64,000 bases of DNA from Streptomyces sp. ITFR-16 (GTDB taxonomy: Bacteria; Actinomycetota; Actinomycetes; Streptomycetales; Streptomycetaceae), in NCBI RefSeq assembly GCF_031844705.1, contig NZ_CP134609.1, positions 2,790,001-2,854,000 of the forward strand, read 5' to 3'. Below are positions 1 to 8,672 of this stretch, in pieces. The translations under genes and the position numbers were made by a program. Every line of letters starts with the position of its first letter. Positions within the stretch are counted from its first letter, which is position 1. The notes under the pieces are model-generated. The model searched no databases. It saw only the letters and a list, made by a program, of their open reading frames with translations, and was not told where the DNA came from.

Positions 1-975
1 GGCGAGAGCCATGTGTACCGGGTCAACGAGCTGGGCGTGGAGCGGGTCTCGCAGGGCGTGGGCGTGCACTCGGCGGTGCGCTCCGGCGCGGTGACGGTGC
101 TGGTCTCCGCCTCGCCGGAGGGGCCCGGGGCCACGGCGCGGGTGCTCAGGGACGGCAAGGAGATCGCCGTCGTCGCGAGCCACGCGGAGCGGCCGGTGCT
201 GTCCACGCGGCCCGTGCTCACCGAAGGGGGCGCACGGCGGATTCCGTGCGCCGTGTTGCTCCCCACCGGATACAAGGAATCGGATGGTCCGCTTCCGGTT
301 CTGATGGATCCGTACGGCGGACCCCACGGCCGCCGGGTGGTCGCCGCCCACAACCCGCACCTCACCTCGCAGTGGTTCGCGGACCAGGGCTTCGCCGTGG
401 TCGTCGCGGACGGGCGCGGCACACCGGGCCGTTCGCCGGGCTGGGAGAAGGCGGTCAAGAACAACCTCGCGCTCTCCCTCGACGACCAGGTCGAGGCCCT
501 GCACGCCCTCGCGGAGCGCTTCCCGCTGGACCTGGACCGGGTGGCGATCCGGGGCTGGTCGTTCGGCGGGTTCCTGGCCGGTATGGCCGCGCTGCGGCGG
601 CCCGACGTCTTCCACGCGGCGATCGTGGGCGCCCCGGTGACCGACCAGCGGCTCTACGACACCCACTACACCGAGCGCTACCTCGGCGACCCGGCGCGGC
701 AGCCGGAGGTGTACGCGGACAACTCGCTGCTCACCGACGAGGGGCTGTCGCACGCTGCCGGGCAGGTGCGGCCGATGATGATCATTCACGGCCTGGCGGA
801 CGACAACGTGGTCGTGGCGCACACCCTGCGGCTGTCCTCGGCCCTGCTCGCGGCGGGCCGGCCGCACGAGGTGCTGCCGCTGAGCGGGGTGACCCACATG
901 ACCCCGCAGGAGAAGGTCGCGGAGAACCTGCTGCTGCTCCAGGTCGACTTCCTGAGGCGGTCGCTGGGGCTCTAG
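1..975 (+). CDS. S9-family serine peptidase (DPP IV/prolyl oligopeptidase type), 5' truncated by window edge
   Basis: The reading frame is open from base 1, so the GTG at 13 is probably not the start and the gene begins outside the window. The visible part is the alpha/beta-hydrolase catalytic domain of a DPP IV/acylaminoacyl-peptidase type enzyme. The start of the hydrolase fold (DPYGGPHGR) is followed by the nucleophile elbow GWSFGGF, with the Ser codon at 559-561. The acid lies in LADDN (about 790-810) and the His in VTHM (about 890-900). All three catalytic residues are present. These enzymes cleave dipeptides after Pro or Ala from peptide N-termini. The gene is convergent with the membrane protein gene at 986. 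Proximity to three peptide transporters fits a role in peptide use, but that link is inference. Confidence 0.88.
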   Translation, partial: GESHVYRVNELGVERVSQGVGVHSAVRSGAVTVLVSASPEGPGATARVLRDGKEIAVVASHAERPVLSTRPVLTEGGARRIPCAVLLPTGYKESDGPLPVLMDPYGGPHGRRVVAAHNPHLTSQWFADQGFAVVVADGRGTPGRSPGWEKAVKNNLALSLDDQVEALHALAERFPLDLDRVAIRGWSFGGFLAGMAALRRPDVFHAAIVGAPVTDQRLYDTHYTERYLGDPARQPEVYADNSLLTDEGLSHAAGQVRPMMIIHGLADDNVVVAHTLRLSSALLAAGRPHEVLPLSGVTHMTPQEKVAENLLLLQVDFLRRSLGL

Positions 976-985
976 ACCGCGCCGG

Positions 986-2074
986 TCACCAGCCCGGCGG
1001 GGGCTGGGAGGGCGGCGGCGGAGGGCCGAAGCCGCCGCCCTGCGGATAGCCGTAGCCGGAGGCCGGCGGCTGCTGTCCGGGATAGAGGTCGGGGGCCCGG
1101 CCGGGCGGCCCGTACCCCGGCGGGCCGTAGCCGGGGCCCTGGTCCGGTCCGTACGGGCCGCCGTACGGACCGGGGACGTCGGCGAAGCCCCGGGGCGCCA
1201 GGGCCAGCAGCACGACCGCGGCGGCCGACGCCTGGAAGAACCAGCTCGCCACCATGAGCTGGGTCTCGGTCCCCAGCGAGCCGAAGTGGTCGAGCATGTC
1301 GTAGTGCACGGCCCGGAAGATGCCCAGCACCCCGCCGGGCAGCAGCAGCGCCGCGGCCACCAGGCCGAACGGCCGGGCGTGCACGGCGCGGAAGAGGGCG
1401 CTCACCGCCGCGACCGCGCAGAACAGCACCAGCGCGGCCGTGCCCCAGCCGGGCGGCGGATCGATCGCGCCCTGCGGGATCCGGTCGCCGCCCACGTACC
1501 ACTCGGGGAAGATCTCGGGGAGCCGCACCACCTGGCGGATGTCCCAGGCGGCGAGCACTGCGGCGGCCGCGCCCAGCAGCAGGAAGGACGCGACGGCGGC
1601 GCCCTGTCCGGACCGGGTGGGCAACTGCTCGTAGGAGCCGGCCGGCGGTCTGCGGCCCGCTCCGGCGACGATGAGCAGCGCGATGCCCACGGCGAGAGCG
1701 ACGAAGGCGCTGACCAGCGCCCGGGTGCGCAGGGTGTCGCCGAACGCGGACTGCGCCCAGGAGCCGCCGAGGTTCCAGAGGCCCGGGAGCCGGACCGCGA
1801 GTGTGACCACCCCGGTGGCGACGAGCGCGGTGGCGGCGACCGAGGAGCGCAGCACGGCGACGGCGGCGGCCGCGTACACCACGAGCAGGGCGACGTCGAT
1901 GACCGAGGTCGCGGGCATCGCCTTGGGGCGCGCGTCATAGAATCCGGCCCAGTAGCGCAGCAGTTGGCCGGTCTCCGCCGCCCTGGCGTCCCGTACCAGC
2001 CAGCTCGCGACGACGACCGCGAGGACAGCGCAGAGGACGGCTCCGGTGACTCTTGCTCCCCGCGTGAGTATCAC
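986..2074 (-). CDS. polytopic membrane protein with Pro/Gly/Tyr-rich C-terminal tail, function unknown
   Basis: I do not recognise a named family. About eight hydrophobic segments are spread over the protein, beginning with a helix near the N-terminus (LCAVLAVVVASWLV). The last 60 or so residues are a low-complexity tail rich in Pro, Gly and Tyr (repeats like YGPPG), common in actinobacterial membrane proteins and probably cytoplasmic. The frame can be extended to a TTG at 2110, but nothing like a ribosome site precedes it. The GTG at 2074 has GGAG about 10 bases upstream, so I chose it (362 aa). The 3' end faces the peptidase gene with a gap of 10 bases. Function cannot be assigned from sequence. 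Confidence 0.7.
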   Translation of the reverse strand: MILTRGARVTGAVLCAVLAVVVASWLVRDARAAETGQLLRYWAGFYDARPKAMPATSVIDVALLVVYAAAAVAVLRSSVAATALVATGVVTLAVRLPGLWNLGGSWAQSAFGDTLRTRALVSAFVALAVGIALLIVAGAGRRPPAGSYEQLPTRSGQGAAVASFLLLGAAAAVLAAWDIRQVVRLPEIFPEWYVGGDRIPQGAIDPPPGWGTAALVLFCAVAAVSALFRAVHARPFGLVAAALLLPGGVLGIFRAVHYDMLDHFGSLGTETQLMVASWFFQASAAAVVLLALAPRGFADVPGPYGGPYGPDQGPGYGPPGYGPPGRAPDLYPGQQPPASGYGYPQGGGFGPPPPPSQPPPGW

Positions 2075-2272
2075 CCGAGCGATACTCCACCGCGTCCGGT
2101 CTCCCGACAAGAGGGCCCCGGCCGCCCGGTCCTCCTACGGCGACCGGCCGGAGGGGCATGAGCCCTTCCGGCCGGTCCACGGCACCCGCACGGCCGTACG
2201 CTGTCCATGCTGACGGGTCCGTATATCGGACGTGCGACAGCCGAGTTGCCCGCGCGTTAACGACCGGGCGGG

Positions 2273-3556
2273 TCAGCTCGCCCGGCTGCTGCCCGAGGGC
2301 GGCGGCCGGTCCTGCGGGTCCTGCGGAGTGTCGTCCTCGCGCACATCCGCCGGCGCCGGGGGCCTGCGGGCCTCCCGGTCCGCCGTCTCCACATCCGGGC
2401 CCGGCCCCTCGCCCTGCACGGTCTCCAGGTTGCCCTCCGGCGGCACCACCCGCTTCTCCTCGGCGAAGTGACAGGCCGAGTCGTGCTTGGCGGGGGTGTC
2501 CGTCAGCCGGAAGACCGCCGGGACCGCCAGCAGCGGCACCTCCAGCTCGCACCGCTCCTGCGCCTTCCAGCAGCGGGTGCGGAAGCGGCAGCCGGAGGGC
2601 GGGTTGGCGGGCGAGGGCACGTCGCCGTGCAGGATGATCCGCTCGCGGTACTCGCGCGCCATCGGGTCCGGCACCGGCACCGCCGACAGCAGCGCCTGGG
2701 TGTACGGGTGCGTGGGGTGGTCGTAGATCTCCTCGTCCGTGCCGATCTCGGCGAACCGGCCGAGGTACATCACGCCGACCCGGTCGGAGATGTGCCGGAC
2801 GATGGACAGGTCGTGCGCGATGAAGACGTAGCTCAGGTTGAACTCCGCCTGCAGCCGGTCCAGCAGGTTGACGACCTGGGCCTGCACGGAGACGTCGAGG
2901 GCCGAGACCGGTTCGTCGGCGACGATGATCTCGGGGTTGAGGGCGAGGCCGCGGGCGATCCCGATGCGCTGGCGCTGGCCGCCGGAGAACTGGTGCGGAT
3001 AGCGGTTGATGTACTCCGGATTGAGCCCCACGACGTCCAGCAGGTCCTGGACCTTGCGCCGCCGCTCCCCCTTCGGGGCCACCTCGGGGTGGATCTCGTA
3101 CGGCTCCCCGATGATGTCGCCGACCGTCATACGCGGGTTGAGCGAGGTGTAGGGGTCCTGGAAGACCATCTGGATGTTGCGGCGCACCGCCTTCAGCGCG
3201 CGGCCGGAGAGCTTGGTGATGTCCTCGCCCTTGTACCGGATCTGGCCGGCCGTCGGCTGTTCCAGGTGGACCAGCATCCGGGCCACGGTCGACTTCCCGC
3301 AGCCGGACTCCCCCACGATGCCGAGCGTCTCGCCCGCCGAGAGGTCGAAGGAGACCCCGTCGACCGCCTTGACGGCCCCGACCTGCTTCTTGATCACGAT
3401 GCCCTGGGTCAGCGGGTAGTGCTTGACGAGGTCGCGCACCTCCAGGATCGGCTCGCCGCCCGCGTACGCGCTCTGCTCCCGCGATTTGGCCAGCAGATCG
3501 CGTGCCACCTCGCCCTCTTCGCGCGCTTCCTTGCGCCCCGAGTGGTCAGCGTGCAT
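2273..3556 (-). CDS. oligopeptide ABC transporter ATP-binding protein, OppF type (cluster 1)
   Basis: Cytoplasmic ATPase that would pair with the OppD-type ATPase just upstream to drive peptide import. The Walker A motif GESGCGKST is at residues 82-90, the signature SGGQR at 191-195 and Walker B IIVADEP at 210-216, followed by SALD. The C-terminal oligopeptide/dipeptide transporter region with its Cys pattern (CRFRTRCWKAQERC) follows; this region is typical of OppD/DppF-like ATPases. At 427 aa it is longer than usual because of a Pro/Asp/Glu-rich tail of about 60 residues. The ATG at 3556 overlaps the 3' end of the upstream oppD by 11 bases. The core is nearly identical to the ATPase at 14915-16057, showing that clusters 1 and 3 are paralogous. 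Confidence 0.95.
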   Translation of the reverse strand: MHADHSGRKEAREEGEVARDLLAKSREQSAYAGGEPILEVRDLVKHYPLTQGIVIKKQVGAVKAVDGVSFDLSAGETLGIVGESGCGKSTVARMLVHLEQPTAGQIRYKGEDITKLSGRALKAVRRNIQMVFQDPYTSLNPRMTVGDIIGEPYEIHPEVAPKGERRRKVQDLLDVVGLNPEYINRYPHQFSGGQRQRIGIARGLALNPEIIVADEPVSALDVSVQAQVVNLLDRLQAEFNLSYVFIAHDLSIVRHISDRVGVMYLGRFAEIGTDEEIYDHPTHPYTQALLSAVPVPDPMAREYRERIILHGDVPSPANPPSGCRFRTRCWKAQERCELEVPLLAVPAVFRLTDTPAKHDSACHFAEEKRVVPPEGNLETVQGEGPGPDVETADREARRPPAPADVREDDTPQDPQDRPPPSGSSRAS

Positions 3557-4523
3557 CGAGCGTCTCCTTCCAGAAGTAGCAGGCGCTCTGACGGTGCTCG
3601 GCCACGTCGAACAGCGGCGGCACGTCGGTGCGGCAGACGTCCTGGGCCATCGGGCAGCGCGGGTTGAAGGCGCAGCCGGGCGGGATGTGCAGCAGGTTGG
3701 GCGGCAGACCCTTGATCGCGTACAGCTCCTGGCCCTTCTGGTCCAGGCGCGGGATCGAGCGGAGCAGGCCCTTGGTGTAGGGGTGGGCGGGCGCCTTGTA
3801 GATGTCGTGGACGGGCGAGGTCTCCACGATGCGGCCCGCGTACATCACCGCGATCTTGTCGGCGACGTCCGCGACGACTCCGAGGTCGTGCGTGATCAGG
3901 ATCAGGCCCATGTTCAGCTCGCGCTGGAGCTCCGCGAGCAGGTCCATCACCTGGGCCTGGACCGTGACGTCGAGGGCGGTGGTGGGCTCGTCCGCGATGA
4001 TCAGGGAGGGCTCCAGGGCCAGCGCCATGGCGATCATGATGCGCTGGCGCATCCCGCCGGAGAACTGGTGCGGGTAGTTGCCGACGCGCTCCTTGGCGGC
4101 CGGGATGCGGACCCGGTCCATCAGCTCGACGGCCTTGGCCTTCGCGTCCTTGCGGGACAGCCCCCGGTGGACGACGAACATCTCGCCGAGCTGCTCGCCC
4201 ACGGTCAGGACGGGGTTGAGGGAGGACAGCGCGTCCTGGAAGATCATGGCCATCTCCTGGCCGCGGATCTTGCGCCGCTCCTCCTTCTTCATGGTCAGCA
4301 GGTCGCGGTCCTTGAAGAGGATCTCGCCGCCGCTGATCTTCCCGGGCGGCATGTCGAGGATGCCCATGATCGCCTGCGCGGTGACCGACTTGCCGGAGCC
4401 GGACTCGCCGAGCACGGCGAGCGTCTCGCCCTCGGCCACCGAGTAGTTGACCCCGTTGACGGCCTTGGCGACCCCGTCCCGGGTGTGGAACTCCACGTGC
4501 AGATCGCGCACTTCGAGCAACAT
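3546..4523 (-). CDS. oligopeptide ABC transporter ATP-binding protein, OppD type (cluster 1)
   Basis: Second nucleotide-binding subunit of the cluster 1 peptide importer. Walker A GESGSGKS is at residues 39-46, the signature SGGMRQ at 155-160 and Walker B IIADEP at 175-180, followed by TTALD. The C-terminal region has the paired-Cys motif (CAFNPRCPMAQDVC) typical of Opp/Dpp ATPases, which in some members binds an Fe-S cluster. The 325-aa length is normal for OppD. It starts at ATG 4523, 13 bases after the oppC gene, and overlaps oppF, so the genes are probably translated from one mRNA. Its closest relative in the window is the OppD protein at 16050-17108. Confidence 0.95.
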   Translation of the reverse strand: MLLEVRDLHVEFHTRDGVAKAVNGVNYSVAEGETLAVLGESGSGKSVTAQAIMGILDMPPGKISGGEILFKDRDLLTMKKEERRKIRGQEMAMIFQDALSSLNPVLTVGEQLGEMFVVHRGLSRKDAKAKAVELMDRVRIPAAKERVGNYPHQFSGGMRQRIMIAMALALEPSLIIADEPTTALDVTVQAQVMDLLAELQRELNMGLILITHDLGVVADVADKIAVMYAGRIVETSPVHDIYKAPAHPYTKGLLRSIPRLDQKGQELYAIKGLPPNLLHIPPGCAFNPRCPMAQDVCRTDVPPLFDVAEHRQSACYFWKETLDAR

Positions 4524-4536
4524 GGCAGCGGACTCC

Positions 4537-5511
4537 TCAGCGCAGCTTGGGGTCGAGGGCGTCGCGCACCGCGTCGCCGAGCATGATGAACGCGAGCACG
4601 GTGACCGCCAGCGCGCCGGCGGGCCAGAGGAGCATGTGCGGGGCGTTGCGGATGTACTGGGAGGCGGCGGAGATGTCGATGCCCCAGGAGACGGCCGGTG
4701 GCTTGAGGCCGACGCCGAGGAAGGACAGGGTCGCCTCCAGGGAGATGTACGTGCCCAGCGCGATGGTGGCGACGACGATGACCGGGGCGATGGCGTTCGG
4801 CGCGATGTGGCGCAGCATCATCCGCCCGTTGGAGGCGCCCAGCGCCCGGGCGGCCTGGACGTAGTCGTTGTGCTTGGCGGTGATGACGGAGCCGCGGGCG
4901 ATGCGGGCGATCTGCGGCCAGCCCAGCAGCACGATGAAGCCGATCACCGGCCAGACGGTGGAGCTGGTCACCACGGAGAGGAAGACCAGGCCGCCGAGGA
5001 CGACGGGGATGCCGAAGAAGACGTCGGTGAGGCGGGAGAGGATCGCGTCCCACCAGCCGCCGAAGAAGCCCGCGAAGCCGCCGAGGACGCTGCCGATGAG
5101 GGAGACGCCGATGGTGGAGCAGATGCCGACGGTCACGGAGTTGCGGGCGCCGTAGACGACGCGGGTGTAGACGTCGCAGCCCTGGCCGTCGTAGCCGAAG
5201 GGGTGGCCGGGCTGGGAGCCCTGCTGGGCCTTGTCGAGGTCGCAGTCGAGCGGGTCGCCGGAGGCGATGAGCTGCGGCCAGATCGAGATGATCACCAGGA
5301 ACAGGATGATCAGCGCGGAGATGATGAAGACCGGGTTGCGGCGCAGGTCGCGCCAGGCGTCGGACCACAGGCTCTGCGGCTTGGCGGCGGGGCCGGTGCC
5401 CTCGGGGCCGCCGGGGTTCTTCTCCAGGGTGGTGCCCTCTTCGAGGGCGAGGTCCATCGGTCCGCCGGCTCCGGCCGACGAGATCGCCTCGTCCGGTGTC
5501 TGCTCAGGCAT
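4537..5511 (-). CDS. oligopeptide ABC transporter permease, OppC type (cluster 1)
   Basis: Inner-membrane permease subunit of the BPD_transp_1 family. An N-terminal cytoplasmic stretch of about 45 residues is followed by a first membrane helix (PVFIISALIILFLVIISIW). A periplasmic loop and a five-helix core come next, with the EAA-like coupling segment around ARALGASNGRMMLRHIAPN that contacts the ATPases. Length (324 aa) fits the family. The ATG at 5511 overlaps the 3' end of oppB by 8 bases, suggesting translational coupling. Together with OppB it would form the transmembrane channel for the peptide delivered by the lipoprotein encoded at 6534-8165. Confidence 0.95.
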   Translation of the reverse strand: MPEQTPDEAISSAGAGGPMDLALEEGTTLEKNPGGPEGTGPAAKPQSLWSDAWRDLRRNPVFIISALIILFLVIISIWPQLIASGDPLDCDLDKAQQGSQPGHPFGYDGQGCDVYTRVVYGARNSVTVGICSTIGVSLIGSVLGGFAGFFGGWWDAILSRLTDVFFGIPVVLGGLVFLSVVTSSTVWPVIGFIVLLGWPQIARIARGSVITAKHNDYVQAARALGASNGRMMLRHIAPNAIAPVIVVATIALGTYISLEATLSFLGVGLKPPAVSWGIDISAASQYIRNAPHMLLWPAGALAVTVLAFIMLGDAVRDALDPKLR

Positions 5512-6427
5512 AGCGGATCCTCGGGTCGAGTACGGCGTACAGCAGGTCGACGATCAGGTTCGCCGCCAGGAAGACGAGGACCAGGACGGTGACGAACCCG
5601 ACGACGGTCTGCGAGTTCTGGCGCAGGATGCCCTGGTAGAGCTGGTAGCCCACGCCGTGAATGTTGAAGATCCGCTCGGTGACGATCGCCCCGCCCATCA
5701 GGGCACCCACGTCCGTACCGATGAAGGTGACGACGGGGATCAGCGAGTTGCGCAGCAGGTGCCGGATGATGACGCGGCGCCGGGGCAGGCCCTTGGCGGT
5801 CGCGGTACGCACGTAGTCGGCGCGGGCGTTCTCGGCGATCGAGGTCCGGGTGAGCCGGGTGACGTAGGCCAGCGAGACGGAGGCGACCACGAGGCCGGGG
5901 ATGAGGAGTTCGTTGAGCGGGGCCTCGCTGGACACCGACGGTTTGATGACGCCCCATTCGACGCCCAGCAGGAGCTGGAGCAGCAGACCGGTGACGAAGG
6001 TCGGGATGGAGATGACGACCAGGGTCAGGATCAGCACGGTGGTGTCGATGGGGCGGCCGCGGCGCAGGCCGGTGACGACACCGAGGCTGATGCCGATGAC
6101 GATCTCGAAGACGATCGCCACGAGGGTGAGGCGGATGGTGATCGGGAAGGCCGTGGCCATCAGCTCGGTGACCTTCTGCCCGTTGAACGCGGTGCCGAAG
6201 TCGCCGGTGAAGACGTTGCCCATGTAGGTCAGGTATTGCTGCCACACCGGCTTGTCGAGGCCGAATTCCGTACGGAGTTGGGCGGCGGTCGCCGGATCGC
6301 ACTGGCGGTCGCCGCAGAGACCCGCGATGGGGTCACCCATCACGTTCACCATGAGGAAGATCAACAGCGTGGTGCCGAAGAAGACCGGGATCATCTGCAG
6401 CAGCCGCCGGATCACATAACGTCCCAT
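5504..6427 (-). CDS. oligopeptide ABC transporter permease, OppB type (cluster 1)
   Basis: Inner-membrane permease with the typical OppB/DppB N-terminus (GRYVIRRLLQMIPVFFGTT) and six predicted helices over 307 aa. The cytoplasmic coupling segment ENARADYVRTATAKGLPRRR is present. It follows the binding-protein gene with a gap of 106 bases that contains a strong hairpin (6486-6524), so oppB-F may be expressed at a lower level than the binding protein. The closest paralogue is the permease at 18063-18995. Confidence 0.95.
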   Translation of the reverse strand: MGRYVIRRLLQMIPVFFGTTLLIFLMVNVMGDPIAGLCGDRQCDPATAAQLRTEFGLDKPVWQQYLTYMGNVFTGDFGTAFNGQKVTELMATAFPITIRLTLVAIVFEIVIGISLGVVTGLRRGRPIDTTVLILTLVVISIPTFVTGLLLQLLLGVEWGVIKPSVSSEAPLNELLIPGLVVASVSLAYVTRLTRTSIAENARADYVRTATAKGLPRRRVIIRHLLRNSLIPVVTFIGTDVGALMGGAIVTERIFNIHGVGYQLYQGILRQNSQTVVGFVTVLVLVFLAANLIVDLLYAVLDPRIRYA

Positions 6428-6485
6428 GAAGGGCTCCGGGGGTCGCGGGGTCAGAGTCGCTGGGCGGGGTCGTGGGGACGGGGAA

Positions 6486-6524
6486 GCCGGGTGGCCGGTG
6501 CGGGGAGCGCACCGGCCACCCGGC
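6486..6524 (-). terminator. hairpin between oppA and oppB of cluster 1 (intra-operon attenuator)
   Basis: Perfect 17-bp stem (6486-6502 with 6508-6524) and a 5-base loop, 10 bases after the oppA stop and before oppB. On the minus-strand transcript it would act as a partial terminator or 3'-end stabiliser that raises binding-protein mRNA relative to the membrane components. That role is inference from its position. Confidence 0.75.
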
Positions 6525-6533
6525 CTCAGCCGC

Positions 6534-8165
6534 TTACTTGACCTTGATCTGCTCGTACACCGGGACGCTGAACTGGTTCAGCGAGACGTTGGTGACGTTC
6601 TCCGAGTAGCCGGCGCTGCCGTTCTGGTACCAGAGCGGGATGACGGGCATCTGCTGGACCATGACCTTCTCGGCGTCCTGGAAGGTGGAGACGGCCTTGG
6701 CCTTGTCGGACTCGGCGTTGGCCTTGTCGACGAGGTCGTCGAACTGCTTGTTGTTCCACTTGCCGTCGTTGGACGAGGCGTTGGTGTAGTAGACGGGCTG
6801 CAGGAAGTTCTGGATCAGCGGGTAGTCCATCTGCCAGCCCGCGCGCCAGGCGCCGTGCAGCTTCTGCTGGGAGACCTGGCTGCGGAAGTCGGCGAAGGTG
6901 CCGACCGGGGCGCCCACGCACGCCTTGTTGTTGCCCATGACCTTGTTGATGCTGTTGCAGACGGCGTCGACCCACTCCTTGTGGGAGCCGGTGTCCGCGT
7001 TGTACGAGATCTTGAGCTGGCCGCCGGGGATGCCGCCGCCGTCCTGGATCATCTTCTTGGCCTCGGCGGCGTTGTACGTGCACTCCTTGCCGCAGAGCCC
7101 TTCCTTGAAGCCGCCGTCCTCGCCGAGGACCGGGGAGGTCCAGTCGGAGGCGGGGGTGCGGGTCTTCTGGAAGATCTGGTTGGTGATCTGCTCGCGGTTG
7201 ATCGCCATCGACAGGCCCTGGCGGACCTTGATCCCGCCGGGGGTGTCCCACTTCTTGTCGTAGAAGGGGAAGGCCAGGGTCTGGATGATGCCGGCCGGGG
7301 TGTTGATGTAGCGGTCGCCGAGGTCCGCCTTGACGTTCTTGAGCTGGGAGGCGGGCACGTCGTCGACGAGGTCGAGGTTGCCGGCCGTCAGATCGGTGTA
7401 GGCGGTGTTGTTGTCGGTGTAGACCTTGAGGTCGATGCCACCGTTCTGCGCCTTGTCGTCCCCGGGGTAGTCGTCCCACTTGCGCAGGTTCATCGACGAG
7501 CCCTTGGTGTACTTGTCGATGGTGTACGGGCCGTTGCCGATGGGCTTGGAGACCCAGGCGGCGTGGTCGGTGTAGAAGGCCTTGGGCAGCGGAGCGAAGG
7601 CCGGGTAGCCGAGGGTGTCGGGCCACAGGGAGAACTTCTGCGTCAGCTTGACGGTGAAGGTCTTGTCGTCCACGAGCTTGAGGCCGGAGAGCGTGGTGGC
7701 GCCGGCCTTGCCGGTCTCGGGGTGGACCTTGTCGTATCCGTCGATGTAGCCGAAGAAGTAGGCGTTCTTCTGGTTGTTCTTCAGCAGGGCGCCGTAGTTC
7801 CAGGCGTCCACGAACGACTTGGCGGTGATCTTCTCGCCGTTGCTGAAGGTCCAGCCGTCCTTCACGGTGATCGTGAAGTTCTGGTTGTCCTTGGACTCGA
7901 TCTTCTCGGCGAGCATGTTGGTGGCCTCGCCGGTCTTCGGGTCGTACTTCTTCAGCCCCCGGAAGATCATGTCGAGGACCTTGCCGCCCTGCACCTCGTT
8001 GGTGTTGGCGGGCTCCAGCGGGTTCTGCGGGTCACCCCAGGAGGAGCTCACGATCCCGTCGGCACCACCACCGCCGCCGCCACTGTCGCCCCCGCCGCAG
8101 GCCGTCGCCGCGAGGGCGACGGCCACCGCACATGCGGCCCACCTGACCTGTGTGGCTCCGCGCAT
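6534..8165 (-). CDS. oligopeptide-binding lipoprotein, OppA/SBP_bac_5 family (cluster 1)
   Basis: Extracytoplasmic peptide-binding protein that captures substrate for the OppBCDF importer. A lipoprotein signal ends in LAATAC, followed by a Gly/Ser-rich linker and the family 5 solute-binding domain (family motif around KSFVDAWNYG, and PIGNGPYTI). I place the start at ATG 8165 because AGGAGG lies about 7 bases upstream. The in-frame ATG at 8180 sits on that ribosome site and is unlikely. The resulting 543 aa is normal for OppA. It is the first gene of cluster 1 and is divergent from the bldK operon. The lipoprotein at 19162-20796 is its paralogue, with the same signal-peptide style (MRGA...ALAATACG). 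Confidence 0.94.
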   Translation of the reverse strand: MRGATQVRWAACAVAVALAATACGGGDSGGGGGGADGIVSSSWGDPQNPLEPANTNEVQGGKVLDMIFRGLKKYDPKTGEATNMLAEKIESKDNQNFTITVKDGWTFSNGEKITAKSFVDAWNYGALLKNNQKNAYFFGYIDGYDKVHPETGKAGATTLSGLKLVDDKTFTVKLTQKFSLWPDTLGYPAFAPLPKAFYTDHAAWVSKPIGNGPYTIDKYTKGSSMNLRKWDDYPGDDKAQNGGIDLKVYTDNNTAYTDLTAGNLDLVDDVPASQLKNVKADLGDRYINTPAGIIQTLAFPFYDKKWDTPGGIKVRQGLSMAINREQITNQIFQKTRTPASDWTSPVLGEDGGFKEGLCGKECTYNAAEAKKMIQDGGGIPGGQLKISYNADTGSHKEWVDAVCNSINKVMGNNKACVGAPVGTFADFRSQVSQQKLHGAWRAGWQMDYPLIQNFLQPVYYTNASSNDGKWNNKQFDDLVDKANAESDKAKAVSTFQDAEKVMVQQMPVIPLWYQNGSAGYSENVTNVSLNQFSVPVYEQIKVK

Positions 8166-8672
8166 GGAGTGCCTCCTCATAGTGCTCCGTCTTACGTGAA
8201 GTCAAATATCACCACACAACTGACCATACGCACATTTACTCCCGCCATTCGGGCACAGCGAGGCCCGCCGGAGCCTGCCTCCGAGGCGCCGATCGAGGCC
8301 TTTTTGATGAGGGCATGACATATCACCGCGAGGGCCCGACCGGGTCTGACGAGCAGTGAAGGGATAACGGCGGGGCAACGAACGCGCATCGACCCGGCAC
8401 CGGCACATCCGGATGTACGAATTCCGAGACAGTGCCGCCCGGATATCGGACTCAATGCCTGAATTCACTCGATTTTCTATGCAATGAGATTTAGTAAAGG
8501 TAAATCAAAGGCAAAGAGATGGCCATGCCTAGACCATGACCTGGTCAAGCTTCCAAAGAGCACTTCAAGCCGGTCCGACATTCATTGACCCTGCATGAAT
8601 TGCGTTGAAAAAGTCCGGGTAGCCCGTAGGTGTGCCCTGCGGAGTCCTTCGACCCTCCGGGCCAGGAGCACC
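8166..8672. promoter_or_regulatory. 507-bp divergent promoter region between cluster 1 oppA and the bldK operon
   Basis: No gene is supported here. The stretch 8460-8560 is clearly poorer in GC than the surroundings (runs such as AGATTTAGTAAAGG), as expected for a promoter region driving bldKA rightward. The opposite end (8181-8250) would drive oppA leftward. An imperfect dyad GACCA-TGACC-TGGTC lies near 8534-8548. No specific regulator site can be assigned with confidence. Confidence 0.5.

Noticed and set aside
6426..8318. 630-codon plus-strand open frame
   Set aside because: It is antisense to the cluster 1 binding-protein gene, which has a lipobox, ribosome site and family motifs.
8534..8548. 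GACCA-TGACC-TGGTC dyad as a DasR site
   Set aside because: The half sites are in the reverse arrangement (GACCA first) and the centre does not fit TGGTCTAGACCA.
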